A stretch of DNA of 64,000 bases. It comes from Gammaproteobacteria bacterium. Lineage in GTDB: Bacteria; Pseudomonadota; Gammaproteobacteria; Pseudomonadales; Azotimanducaceae. The translations under genes were made by a program, and so were the position numbers. Below are positions 18,789 through 26,877 of this stretch, in pieces. Position 1 is the first letter of the stretch; the number at the start of each line of letters is the position of its first letter. Below the pieces are notes generated by a model that worked only from the letters and a program-made list of their open reading frames with translations, had not been told where the DNA came from and searched no databases. The stretch spans positions 62,001 to 126,000 of the forward strand of contig JAJFJZ010000013.1 in the NCBI GenBank assembly GCA_021773565.1, given 5' to 3'.

Positions 18789-20093
18789 TCACGCTGAACT
18801 ATTTCCAAAGGCGCTGGCAGGTTCAACTCGAATGCGCACTATATTACCCACCACATGCGATGATGACGCAATGTTTGCAAGCGCCTTATCCATTGTGGCT
18901 TCGAGCACCCGGTCCGTAAGTATAACTATTGGGACCCACGCGCCTTTATCATCATCATGACTGTTGGCCTCGCGTTGGCTCACGCCCTCTATGCTAATAC
19001 CATGGCTGCTCAGCAATTGTGCAATTTCAGCAAGCACGCCTGGTTTATCAACCGCTGGTATCCGCAGATAATAAGCGCTGCGTATGCCCTGAATTTGCAC
19101 AATGGGAAAATTTTTGTCATGCCTTGATCCTTGCGTATTGCCACGCGCAAGATCACAAAGGTCTGCCACCACGGAAGAAGCAGTAGGTAGGGCACCCGCG
19201 CCCGGCCCACAGTACATGGACGCGCCGACTGCATCGCTCTCTATCTGAACGGCATTCATAACACCTTCTACGCTCGCCAGCATTTGGCTAGCAGGAACCA
19301 GTGAAGGATGCACGCGCAGGGAAATTCCTGTCGCATCCTGCATACAAATACCAAGATGCTTAATCCGATACCCCATCGCCTTCGCATATTGAATATCTTC
19401 AACGCTGATGGAACTAATGCCTTCCATGTATACAGATTCAAAGTGCAGTGGTGTCCCAAAGGCGAGTGCTGCCAATATGCACAACTTATGCGCCGCATCT
19501 ACCCCATCAATGTCAAATCCAGGATCAGCCTCGGCATAACCCAAAGTCTGGGCTTCCTGCAGAGCAGTGGAAAAATCATCACCTGAGTGGCTCATGGCAC
19601 TCAAAATGAAATTGGATGTCCCATTAATAATGCCGGATATTCTGGTTATTCGATTTCCTGCCAGACCTTCTCTCAGTGCCTTTAGCACCGGGATACCCCC
19701 AGCTACCGCAGCTTCATAGCCAAGAAACAAACCCGCTTTTTGTGCACGCGGAATCAATTCGTTCCCATATTCTGCGATAAGCGCTTTATTTGCAGTAATT
19801 ACATGTTTGTTGGCCCGAAGGGCGGACCGAATAAGCGACACAGCGGTATCACTACCGCCAATAGCCTCAACAATAACGTCGACCTCACTATCTTCAATGA
19901 TGTCCTCAATCTGTCTGCTAAAGGCTGCCCCGCCCAGATCCAGATCGGGTTTTTCCGACCGATTGGCAATACGTACAATGCGAATATCGCAGCCACAACG
20001 CTCGGATATCAGATTAGTGTTTTTTTGTAACAGGCTTACAACGCCCTGGCCGACTGTACCAAGACCGCACAGCCCTACCCGTAGTGTTTCCAT
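18789..20093 (-). CDS. hom: Homoserine dehydrogenase
   Basis: A 434-residue monofunctional homoserine dehydrogenase: NAD(P)-binding GLGTVGQGV (residues 10-18), the catalytic domain with GIINGTSNFILS and AEADPGFDIDGVDAAHK, and a C-terminal ACT domain (about 350-425) for feedback control by threonine. It reduces aspartate semialdehyde to homoserine. ATG start at 20093, 76 bases after dsbC. In Pseudomonas the next gene is thrC; here recJ follows instead. Confidence 0.97.
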   Translation of the reverse strand: METLRVGLCGLGTVGQGVVSLLQKNTNLISERCGCDIRIVRIANRSEKPDLDLGGAAFSRQIEDIIEDSEVDVIVEAIGGSDTAVSLIRSALRANKHVITANKALIAEYGNELIPRAQKAGLFLGYEAAVAGGIPVLKALREGLAGNRITRISGIINGTSNFILSAMSHSGDDFSTALQEAQTLGYAEADPGFDIDGVDAAHKLCILAALAFGTPLHFESVYMEGISSISVEDIQYAKAMGYRIKHLGICMQDATGISLRVHPSLVPASQMLASVEGVMNAVQIESDAVGASMYCGPGAGALPTASSVVADLCDLARGNTQGSRHDKNFPIVQIQGIRSAYYLRIPAVDKPGVLAEIAQLLSSHGISIEGVSQREANSHDDDKGAWVPIVILTDRVLEATMDKALANIASSSHVVGNIVRIRVEPASAFGNSSA

Positions 20094-20169
20094 GAAGCAA
20101 TGGCCCAGACTAAAGAGCGCAGACGCTATATCTTCAGGGATTCCAAGTCAATCCGGATAGCGTTTTGCC

Positions 20170-20889
20170 TTACAATCCCAACCTTTTGGAAAGCTGTGCG
20201 GCGGGTAGATACCCGGATATGAGCGTGCCATCTGCGGTAATTATCGCCGGTGTACCGCTTACGCCCACCTGTTGGCCGAGCTGATATTGCCCATCTACAG
20301 GGTTCTCGCAATCGAGGCTGGGAATCTTTTTTCCAGATTTGGCATTGGTGAGCGCTGTATTGCGGTCTTCAGCACACCAGGCGGACACCATCGTATCGTA
20401 TGAACCCTGGCCAATTCCGGAACGCGGAAACGCAAGGTAACGTACTTCAATGCCCAAATCGTTTAGCACCGTGACTTCGTTATGCAAACGCCGACAATAT
20501 GCACAATCCACGTCGGTAAATACTGTGATGTGGGTTCTGGTTTCTCCCGATGGTGAAAACACTACCATTTGGGATTGGGGTACATCATCGATGAGCGCCT
20601 TGCGTTTTATCGAGCGCCCTATTTCAGCCACATTTATAACTCGGCTCTCAGCTACTTTGTACAGGTCTCCGGCAAAAAAGTAACCACCATCAGCGGTTAC
20701 ATACAATATCTCACCACCTTTAAGTTCCACGCTGTAAATTCCTTTCACCGGACTTTCATTAACCACTTCTATGGGTATATCCGGCAGTACAGATTTCAGG
20801 CGTGAAACAACCTCCTGATTGATAGCACTGTCAGCGTCCTGGGAATAGACAGTGGGCACAAAAAACAAACAGCCCAGAATGGCCATCAC
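20170..20889 (-). CDS. dsbC: Thiol:disulfide interchange protein DsbC
   Basis: Periplasmic disulfide isomerase: an N-terminal dimerisation domain, then a thioredoxin-fold domain with active site CAYC (residues 129-132 from the GTG at 20889) and the cis-Pro loop GVSGTPAI. With GTG (20889) or ATG (20886) as start the signal peptide has no basic residue before its hydrophobic core. The frame is open upstream to an ATT at 20943 that has GAGGG eight bases before it; starting there adds Lys, Arg and Lys ahead of the core and makes a normal signal peptide. It lies between xerD and hom, as in Pseudomonas. Confidence 0.95.
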   Translation of the reverse strand: MMAILGCLFFVPTVYSQDADSAINQEVVSRLKSVLPDIPIEVVNESPVKGIYSVELKGGEILYVTADGGYFFAGDLYKVAESRVINVAEIGRSIKRKALIDDVPQSQMVVFSPSGETRTHITVFTDVDCAYCRRLHNEVTVLNDLGIEVRYLAFPRSGIGQGSYDTMVSAWCAEDRNTALTNAKSGKKIPSLDCENPVDGQYQLGQQVGVSGTPAIITADGTLISGYLPAAQLSKRLGL

Positions 20890-21080
20890 GACAAGGTTTT
20901 TGGTCAGGAATCTGCCACCGACAAGTTTATTGAATATACTAATTTTTCTAGCCCTCTATTAATCCGAGTTAATCAGTTCTGTGCAATTGCGATCCAATTC
21001 TTAGACCCGTCAAGCGGGTTTGGTTCACCACACATAGTCTAAACATTATGCAACTGAGCTGATCCTGTTCCATTTCGCAC

Positions 21081-21989
21081 CTAGGCTCTGGGATGATGGG
21101 TGTGGTGCAATGCCTTTAGCCTCGCCTGCGCTATGTGCGTATAAATTTGGGTGGTGGACAAATCTGCATGACCCAACATGAGTTGAACCGCCCGTAAATC
21201 AGCTCCATGGTTAATCAAATGCGTCGCAAAGGCATGACGCAGGGTATGTGGCGATATTTTATCCGAAATACCGGATTTTTGTGCGTACCGTTTCACAGCG
21301 TACCAAAATGTCTGGCGCGCCATTTGTATGCCGCGTCTGCTGGGAAACATCACATCCGTTGAGCTATCCCGGGTAAATTCCGAACGCGCATCCTGCAGGT
21401 ATTTAACCAGATGTCGCAACGATTCTTCACCAATAGGTACGAGTCGCTCTCGGCCACCCTTTCCCACCACTCGCACAACACCCTGGCGCATATTTATTGA
21501 CGTCATAGTCAGGCCGATCAACTCAGTGATACGCAAGCCGGTGGCATACAGAAGTTCGAGCATCGCCTTATCGCGCAGGCCTAACGCTGTTTCTACATCC
21601 GGAGCATCCATCAGGGTCTCCACATCCGCCTCTGAAAGCATTATTGGCAGTTTTCGACCCAGCTTGGGATGCTCGAGATTGGAACTGGGATCCGATTGCA
21701 ACAGATTCTGCTTCAAGGCATAGCGATAAAAACCCCGCATGCATGATATAAGACGTGCTGAAGAGCGAGCCTGATAGCCCTTTACATGCCGCTCGCTCAA
21801 ATACCTGGCCAGATCGGCGTTGCTGGCCTGCAGCAAGGTGAGTGGTTTTAGCCACGTTTGCAAAATCCTCAAATCACGCGAATACGCCGAAAGTGTATTT
21901 TTACTCAATCCCCTTTGTAACCAGAGATCATCTACAAATTGGTCAACAATTTCGCTTCCTGTGTCGAAATCTGACGTATTGTGCGCCAA
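21081..21989 (-). CDS. xerD: Tyrosine recombinase XerD
   Basis: A 302-residue site-specific recombinase that resolves chromosome dimers at dif with XerC and FtsK. Catalytic residues are Arg153 (GLRITELIGL), Lys177, His248 and Arg251 (HTLRH), His274 (LGHADLSTTQ) and Tyr283 (IYTH). An N-terminal SAM-like core-binding domain spans about 12-95. The start is a TTG at 21989 with AGAGGA upstream. xerD-dsbC-hom is the Pseudomonas order. Nearby position and the XerD-type QLMLGHADLSTTQIYTHIA region favour XerD over XerC. Confidence 0.95.
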   Translation of the reverse strand: MAHNTSDFDTGSEIVDQFVDDLWLQRGLSKNTLSAYSRDLRILQTWLKPLTLLQASNADLARYLSERHVKGYQARSSARLISCMRGFYRYALKQNLLQSDPSSNLEHPKLGRKLPIMLSEADVETLMDAPDVETALGLRDKAMLELLYATGLRITELIGLTMTSINMRQGVVRVVGKGGRERLVPIGEESLRHLVKYLQDARSEFTRDSSTDVMFPSRRGIQMARQTFWYAVKRYAQKSGISDKISPHTLRHAFATHLINHGADLRAVQLMLGHADLSTTQIYTHIAQARLKALHHTHHPRA

Positions 21990-21992
21990 GTT

Positions 21993-22018
21993 AGAAAATC
22001 CTCTCTCGTAAATTTTCT
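21993..22018. repeat. 7-base inverted repeat, candidate operator or activator site
   Basis: AGAAAAT and ATTTTCT are perfect inverted copies separated by 12 bases. The site covers the xerD ribosome-binding region and lies about 105-130 bases upstream of the predicted start of the plus-strand small RNA, a usual position for an enhancer-binding protein of sigma-54 promoters. It could equally act on xerD or be chance in AT-rich DNA. Confidence 0.4.
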
Positions 22019-22020
22019 TG

Positions 22021-22050
22021 AATATAGATCAATATTATTAAGCAAGCCAA
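22021..22050 (-). promoter_or_regulatory. Probable sigma-70 promoter of xerD
   Basis: On the minus strand TTGGCT (22050-22045) and TATATT (22026-22021) are separated by 18 bases. Predicted transcription starts near 22014, about 25 bases before the xerD TTG, with the AGAGGA ribosome-binding site between. Confidence 0.45.
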
Positions 22051-22096
22051 TGAATTATATAACTATTTTCTAATATATTGGGTAGTTTTATTAAAC

Positions 22097-22112
22097 TGGC
22101 ACAAAGTCTGCT
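22097..22112 (+). promoter_or_regulatory. Sigma-54 (RpoN) promoter
   Basis: TGGCAC followed by a TGCT element puts GG (22098-22099) and GC (22110-22111) exactly 10 bases apart, the invariant sigma-54 spacing; the whole matches the YTGGCACGN4TTGCW consensus except for A in place of G and C in place of the first T of TTGC. Upstream 22021-22096 is very AT-rich, as expected for bending by IHF. Transcription would start near 22123 towards higher coordinates, where no protein gene lies. Confidence 0.75.
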
Positions 22113-22122
22113 TGTTAATATA

Positions 22123-22258
22123 CATAGTTGATTCGACATTCAGTTCCCCCGACTAATGACGAATAACTGCTGAATTCTGGTCTCTCTCCCCGGGTTCAGA
22201 TATTGGAACGGCTTGCCGGGTTCCCCAAACCCCAAATTCCCGGTAAGCCGTTTTTTTT
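22123..22258 (+). ncRNA. Candidate sigma-54-dependent small regulatory RNA, about 130 nt
   Basis: This is the content of the only gene-free stretch above 300 bases (21990-22343). A near-consensus sigma-54 promoter (22097-22112) and a strong intrinsic terminator (22207-22258), both on the plus strand, bound a transcript of about 135 nt. No plausible protein is encoded; the longest ATG frame inside has five codons. A possible 5' hairpin pairs ATTCAG near 22137 with CTGAAT near 22170. Unpaired pyrimidine-rich blocks (TTCCCCC near 22144, TCTCTCTCCCC near 22181, TTCCCC in the terminator loop) could pair with Shine-Dalgarno sequences. It does not resemble CrcZ, Qrr, RsmY/Z, 6S or 4.5S RNA. Start is inferred from the promoter; expression is unproven. 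Confidence 0.65.
22207..22258 (+). terminator. Intrinsic terminator of the plus-strand small RNA
   Basis: A 14-base-pair stem with one G-U pair (22207-22220 with 22239-22252), an 18-base loop, and eight T residues on the plus strand (22251-22258). On the minus strand the run of A lies before the stem, so termination is directional. The rplS operon has its own terminator at 22305-22332, so this one is not needed by minus-strand genes. Confidence 0.9.
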
Positions 22259-22304
22259 CTTTACCAAAGAGCATCCCGAGAAGTACTTATCAAGTGAGTG
22301 GGGT

Positions 22305-22332
22305 AAAAAAAACGGCGCTGTAAACGCGCCGT
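22305..22332 (-). terminator. Intrinsic terminator of the rpsP-rimM-trmD-rplS operon
   Basis: On the minus strand a CGGCGC/GCGCCG stem extended by one A-T pair, with a 7-base loop (22319-22325), is followed by eight T residues (22312-22305). It lies 12 bases after the rplS stop. Confidence 0.9.
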
Positions 22333-22343
22333 ATTTCCTAAAA

Positions 22344-22694
22344 CTAAACCTTTTCCTTGATTCTCGCGGCCCTACCGGAGAGTGCTCTCAAGTAATAGAG
22401 CTTTGCCTGGCGTACCGCGCCACGACGTTTGATACTCAGGGAGGCTATTTGCTTACTGTGTGTCTGAAAAGTACGCTCCACCCCGACACCGTGGGATATT
22501 TTGCGCACAGTAAAGGCGGAGTTTAAGCCTCTGTTTCGAATTCCGACCACCACACCTTCATAGGCTTGCAGCCGCTCGCGACTTCCCTCTTGAACCCGAA
22601 CTTGCACAACCACTGTGTCACCGGGTCTGAAGTCAAAAGATTCTTCCTTAAGCTGCTCATTTTCCAGAGCTTCGATCACTTTATTTCTACGCAT
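22344..22694 (-). CDS. rplS: 50S ribosomal protein L19
   Basis: A 116-residue L19, at the 30S-50S interface. The family segments [34 protein letters not shown] and [16 protein letters not shown] are all present. ATG start at 22694. It is the last gene of rpsP-rimM-trmD-rplS, 60 bases after trmD, and is followed by an intrinsic terminator. Confidence 0.99.
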   Translation of the reverse strand: MRRNKVIEALENEQLKEESFDFRPGDTVVVQVRVQEGSRERLQAYEGVVVGIRNRGLNSAFTVRKISHGVGVERTFQTHSKQIASLSIKRRGAVRQAKLYYLRALSGRAARIKEKV

Positions 22695-22754
22695 TGTTAA
22701 ACCTCTCTACGTTTTGGCGGAGAAGCGTGTGTTTGTTAGCACACCTTCACCTAA

Positions 22755-23537
22755 TTAATTGTCCAATGAGCTGGCATTTTCCTTAAAGTATTCCGCCAGC
22801 AATTTTCTTTCTTCACTGCTCAAATTTCGCACGGCCAACAAATCCGGCCGTCGCTCGTAAGTTCTAATCAAGGCTGCCCGTATTTCCCACAATCTCTTGG
22901 CTTCATGATCTCCACCAAGCAGTACCGGCGGCACCCTCAAACAACTTCCTTCGATCTCTCTGGGCCTTGTAAACTGGGCCCCCTCTAACAAGCCTGTCTG
23001 AAAAGATTCCTTTAAGGACGATTCTTCATTACCCAGAACCTCAGGCAATAACCGCACGATGGCATCAATAATGACCATTACCGGCAATTCGCCACCACTT
23101 AGCACATAATCACCAAGTGATATTTCTTCATCAACAACAGACTCTATCAGCCTCTCGTCCACACCCTCGTATCGGCCAGCAATAAATACCAGGTTCTCGC
23201 AGTTGGCCAGTTCGTGGGCCTTTTGTTGCGTAAACCGTGCACCCTGGGGCGAGACATATATGGTTTTAACCGCGTTCCCCTCGGCAGGCCCAGACAAACA
23301 CAATAATTTTTCTCGAATCGCCGCACATGCCTTTTTAAGCGGTTCTACTTTCATCAACATTCCGGGACCACCGCCAAAGGGCTTGTCATCCACCGTTTTG
23401 TGTCGGTCCCCTGCAAAATCCCGAGGATTAGCAAACTCCAATTTTACGATTTTCTGGTTTAACGCCCGGCCTATAACACCGAAATCAGATATTGCGCGAA
23501 ACATCTCCGGAAACAAACTGACTACACCAATGTTCAT
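22755..23537 (-). CDS. trmD: tRNA (guanine-N1)-methyltransferase TrmD
   Basis: A 260-residue SPOUT methyltransferase making m1G37 in tRNAs, which prevents +1 frameshifting. The trefoil-knot SAM site is seen as YVSPQGARFTQ, FIAGRYEGVDERLI and SLGDYVLSGGELPVM. ATG start at 23537 overlaps the rimM stop (ATGA), so the two are coupled. Length is normal for the family. Confidence 0.98.
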   Translation of the reverse strand: MNIGVVSLFPEMFRAISDFGVIGRALNQKIVKLEFANPRDFAGDRHKTVDDKPFGGGPGMLMKVEPLKKACAAIREKLLCLSGPAEGNAVKTIYVSPQGARFTQQKAHELANCENLVFIAGRYEGVDERLIESVVDEEISLGDYVLSGGELPVMVIIDAIVRLLPEVLGNEESSLKESFQTGLLEGAQFTRPREIEGSCLRVPPVLLGGDHEAKRLWEIRAALIRTYERRPDLLAVRNLSSEERKLLAEYFKENASSLDN

Positions 23538-24040
23538 AAGTCATCTACAGGCCAATCTGCAATCAATACTCCCGATTCCAGATCAATTTTGCCAATCGCA
23601 TCCTTTATAAAAGGAATGAGTAGCTCGCGATTACTATCATTTCCGGCTTTAACCACCAACACATCGTTGGAGCCAGTTTCCATCAAGCTATCCACCCGGC
23701 CCAAAACACTACCATGTGGGCTAATTACCTCAAGACCAATCAGGTCATGCCAATAAAACTCTCCGTCTTCAGCTTTAGGCAGTATTGACCGGGAAACAGA
23801 AATTTCCCTGCCTTTCCACTCTTGTGCGGCCTCTCGGTCATTTACTCCAACCAGGGAAACTATAAATGCGTCTCCGTGAGGCTTTATTTCATTTACTTCA
23901 ATCTTTTTTCCACGCACATACCAGGGTTTGTATCGCAGAAGGTTTTCAGCAGGCTGAGCGAAGGATTTAACATGTAACCAACCCTTAACTCCAAAGGCTG
24001 CTCCTATCTGGCCCACAATAATAAAATCAGGCGGCGCCAA
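23534..24040 (-). CDS. rimM: 16S rRNA processing protein RimM
   Basis: A 168-residue 30S assembly factor that binds ribosomal protein S19. The N-terminal RimM barrel starts VGQIGAAFGVKGWLHVKSF; the C-terminal PRC-barrel contains EFYWHDLIGLEV and ELLIPFIKDAIGKID. The start is a TTG at 24040 without a clear Shine-Dalgarno, 18 bases after rpsP. Its stop overlaps trmD by four bases. Confidence 0.97.
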   Translation of the reverse strand: MAPPDFIIVGQIGAAFGVKGWLHVKSFAQPAENLLRYKPWYVRGKKIEVNEIKPHGDAFIVSLVGVNDREAAQEWKGREISVSRSILPKAEDGEFYWHDLIGLEVISPHGSVLGRVDSLMETGSNDVLVVKAGNDSNRELLIPFIKDAIGKIDLESGVLIADWPVDDL

Positions 24041-24058
24041 AGTAATAACTGATAATTG

Positions 24059-24331
24059 TTAGCTTGCCGCTGCCGCTGGTTGTGCAGCCGCAGCTCTGGC
24101 AGTTTTCAACAGTTTTTTAACACGATCACTCGGTATGGCACCCTGCGCCATCCAGTGATCAACGCGATCCAGATCTACACGTAATTCTTCTTCCTGCCCT
24201 CTCGCTAGTGGATTAAAAAATCCCACGCGCTCGATGAATCGACCGTCCCGCTTTGAGGCACGATCTGCAACAGTCAGATGATAATAAGGTGCTTTTTTTG
24301 CGCCAAAACGCGCCAGGCGAATAGTTACCAT
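24059..24331 (-). CDS. rpsP: 30S ribosomal protein S16
   Basis: A 90-residue S16. The N-terminus [18 protein letters not shown], then [21 protein letters not shown], is diagnostic; the C-terminus is an Ala-rich tail. ATG start at 24331. First gene of the rpsP-rimM-trmD-rplS operon, 146 bases after ffh; no clear promoter box was picked out in that gap, though it is long enough for one. Confidence 0.99.
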   Translation of the reverse strand: MVTIRLARFGAKKAPYYHLTVADRASKRDGRFIERVGFFNPLARGQEEELRVDLDRVDHWMAQGAIPSDRVKKLLKTARAAAAQPAAAAS

Positions 24332-24477
24332 TCCCAGTTCCCAAATTGTTCTTAAAATTCAATAAAATGTTACTTTCCTACGGGCAATCCCATGACGGCC
24401 TCGCACGAAAGGCGCGGTATTCTAATGGAAGCCGAGCCGGTTTGGAACTGTTTGAGTTTAATAAATTTTCGCATTTG

Positions 24478-25842
24478 TTAGCGACCTGGGCCCCTGGGTG
24501 CAGTCATGCCTTGCATGCCGCGCATCATTTTTTGCATTCCCCCTTTTTTCGAAACCTTTTTCATCATCTTTTGCATCTGCTTGTGCTGCTTAAGAAGCCG
24601 ATTTACATCCTGTACGTGCGTTCCACTTCCTGCTGCAATACGTCGCTTGCGCGAGCCGTTTATCAGATCAGGAAAAAGTTTTTCCTTCAGGGTCATTGAA
24701 TCAATAATTACTGTCATGCCTTGAAACTGCTGGTCATTAACCTGGCTTTTTGCCGCCTGGGGTATGTTTCCCATTCCCGGAAGTTTATCCATAAGACCCG
24801 TCACGCCACCCATATTGGACATTTGTTCCAGCTGATCCTGGAAGTCGGCCAGATTAAATTTCATGCCCTTTTGCATCTTGCGAGCAAGGCGTTCTGCCTT
24901 TTTCTTATCTATTTTTCTTTCTGCTTCTTCTATAAGTGACAGAACATCACCCATACCAAGAATTCGCGACGCTACCCGATCCGGATAAAATGGCTCAAGT
25001 GCATCCACTTTTTCGCCGATTCCCATAAATTTTATGGGCTTCCCGGTAATCTCCCGCACCGAGAGCGCTGCACCACCGCGGGCATCGCCATCCGTTTTTG
25101 CAAGAATTACACCCGTGAGGTCCAGAGCCTGGTTAAACGCATATGCGGTATTGGCAGCGTCCTGGCCAGTCATAGCATCTACAACAAAAAGTGTTTCAAC
25201 CGGCTCAATAAGCGCATGTAACTCTTTAATTTCACGCATCATGTCTTCATCGACGTGTTGCCGTCCGGCAGTATCCACGATGAGTACGTCTACAAATTGG
25301 GTTTTTGCAGTCTGAACTGCTGCCCTGGCAATATCAGCCGGTAATTGATCCGCTGAACTGGGGATAAAATTTGCCCCTACCTCTTCTGCAAGGGTCTGCA
25401 ATTGTAGAATGGCTGCTGGCCGGTATACATCAGCACTAACTACCGACACCTTTTTTTTCTCCCGGTTTATCAGATAGTGTGCAAGTTTTGCAACCGTGGT
25501 GGTCTTACCTGCACCCTGTAAGCCGGCCACCATAACCACCGCTGGAGGCGTGGTACTGAGGTTTAAGCTGTCATTACTCCCACCCATGAGCATAACCAGC
25601 TCATCATTAACGATTTTTACCAGCGTCTCTCCAGCACTAAGCTGTTCGGCGACTTCCTGGCCAACGGCACGTCGTTCAATAGCTTGCACAAAGGATTTGA
25701 CAACACTCAGGGCTACATCGGCTTCCAGCAATGCAGTTCGTACTTCACGCAACGCGTCCCTGATATTTTCTTCAGTGAGTTTTGAACGACCACTAAGCCC
25801 CCGTAGGGTATTTCCCAGTCGATCAGAAAGGCTCTCAAACAT
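24478..25842 (-). CDS. ffh: Signal recognition particle GTPase Ffh
   Basis: A 454-residue SRP54 homologue that with 4.5S RNA targets inner-membrane proteins to FtsY and SecYEG. The N and G domains carry GLQGAGKTT (107-115), DTAGRQ and TKTDGDARGGAAL. The C-terminal M domain is Met-rich (KMQKGMKFNL, MQKMMKKVSKKGGMQKMM), as needed to bind signal sequences. ATG start at 25842 with GGAG upstream and a good promoter further up. It is divergent from ypjD, the arrangement of E. coli and Pseudomonas. Confidence 0.98.
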   Translation of the reverse strand: MFESLSDRLGNTLRGLSGRSKLTEENIRDALREVRTALLEADVALSVVKSFVQAIERRAVGQEVAEQLSAGETLVKIVNDELVMLMGGSNDSLNLSTTPPAVVMVAGLQGAGKTTTVAKLAHYLINREKKKVSVVSADVYRPAAILQLQTLAEEVGANFIPSSADQLPADIARAAVQTAKTQFVDVLIVDTAGRQHVDEDMMREIKELHALIEPVETLFVVDAMTGQDAANTAYAFNQALDLTGVILAKTDGDARGGAALSVREITGKPIKFMGIGEKVDALEPFYPDRVASRILGMGDVLSLIEEAERKIDKKKAERLARKMQKGMKFNLADFQDQLEQMSNMGGVTGLMDKLPGMGNIPQAAKSQVNDQQFQGMTVIIDSMTLKEKLFPDLINGSRKRRIAAGSGTHVQDVNRLLKQHKQMQKMMKKVSKKGGMQKMMRGMQGMTAPRGPGR

Positions 25843-25891
25843 TCACTCGCTCCGGTTACTCAATATATAATTGGTGTGTAGAAGGCGCAGC

Positions 25892-25920
25892 ATTATAGCG
25901 GTCCACGCCAGGTGTTCCAA
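25892..25920 (-). promoter_or_regulatory. Sigma-70 promoter of ffh
   Basis: On the minus strand TTGGAA (25920-25915) and a perfect TATAAT (25897-25892) are separated by 17 bases. Transcription would begin near 25885, about 43 bases upstream of the ffh ATG. Confidence 0.75.
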
Positions 25921-26065
25921 CCGGGACAGATTGTCAATTGTGGCTCGTGTTCACAGCATGGCCTGCCTGGGATGCGGGTCCAGATAAGGGGCGCTTTAGT
26001 TGACCCCGGTATCAGATCGCGACACACTTCGGCTATGTACACCTCTAAAGCATTGAGACCCTAGA

Positions 26066-26866
26066 ATGAACCCGGTAATCCCAGGAATTATTGCTGCGGT
26101 TTTTTACCTGGCCAGTACCTGGTTGCAGATCAGATCCTTCGTTGAGCGAAACAGCCATCCCCCCGTGCTTATTCGCTATCTGGCGGTTCCAGCGATGGTG
26201 TTACATACTATCAGCCTTTTTTTTGTTATGGATACGCCGGCAGGAATTAATCTGGGCATATTCGCTGTCCTATCCCTTACCGGGCTGATAATGGCATTTG
26301 TTGTGTTCGTGACATCATTGCGAATGCCTCTGCATAACCTGTTTATTTTTGCTTTTCCGCTGGCAGTGCTGGGACTATCTGCATCCTTGTTTCTGGACAA
26401 TAATTATGATGCATACCCGGATATGCAGCCAGGACTGTTGATTCACATACTCAGCTCAATTTTTGCGTATACAATTTTGCTTATGGCAGCATGCCAGGCT
26501 CTTATTCTGCTCGCGCAAACCCGCTTTCTCAGTGCCAAGGCACCAATAGGAATATTGCGCCTGTTACCCCCACTGGAATCAATGGAACATTCCCTGTTTG
26601 GTTTGGTGAAAATAGGCGTAGGATTGCTAAGCCTTTCTATTGTGAGCGGCCTGATATTTCTGGAGGATATGTTTGCACAGCAAGTGGTGCATCATACAGC
26701 CCTGTCATTTGCCTCCTGGCTAATTTTTGTTTCATTGCTGATTGGACGGACTTATATGGGATGGCGCGGCCGCATAGCTATTCGCTGGACCTTGTTCGGA
26801 TTTGTACTGCTGCTGGTTGCCTATTTTGGCAGCAAACTGGTTCTGGAAGTCATCATCGCTAACTAG
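26066..26866 (+). CDS. ypjD: Cytochrome c assembly (CcsA/YpjD-like) membrane protein
   Basis: A 266-residue polytopic inner-membrane protein with about eight hydrophobic helices and the CcsA/CcmC-type layout (HILSSIFAYTILLMAACQAL near 135, a PPLESMEHSLFGLVKIG segment near 185, HHTALSFASWLIF near 228). The family handles haem in cytochrome c maturation; E. coli YpjD itself has no firm role. ATG start at 26066. It sits between a divergent ffh and a co-directional CNNM/CBS gene (11-base gap), exactly as in E. coli ffh-ypjD-yfjD. Confidence 0.85.
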   Translation: MNPVIPGIIAAVFYLASTWLQIRSFVERNSHPPVLIRYLAVPAMVLHTISLFFVMDTPAGINLGIFAVLSLTGLIMAFVVFVTSLRMPLHNLFIFAFPLAVLGLSASLFLDNNYDAYPDMQPGLLIHILSSIFAYTILLMAACQALILLAQTRFLSAKAPIGILRLLPPLESMEHSLFGLVKIGVGLLSLSIVSGLIFLEDMFAQQVVHHTALSFASWLIFVSLLIGRTYMGWRGRIAIRWTLFGFVLLLVAYFGSKLVLEVIIAN

Positions 26867-26877
26867 GGTATTCTGTT

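Noticed and set aside
21000-21030. ACCCG/CGGGT hairpin in the xerD-dsbC gap as a terminator
   Set aside because: Only five base pairs and no T-run on either strand.
22021-22258. A tRNA, 6S or 4.5S RNA gene in the xerD-rplS gap
   Set aside because: No cloverleaf, no TTCGA arm, no GGAAGCAGCC-type SRP loop and no 6S-like long hairpin; the promoter type also argues against a housekeeping RNA.
22203-22526. A 107-residue plus-strand open frame starting inside the terminator at 22207
   Set aside because: It begins in a hairpin stem, crosses two terminators and runs antisense through rplS; there is no ribosome-binding site and no family resemblance.
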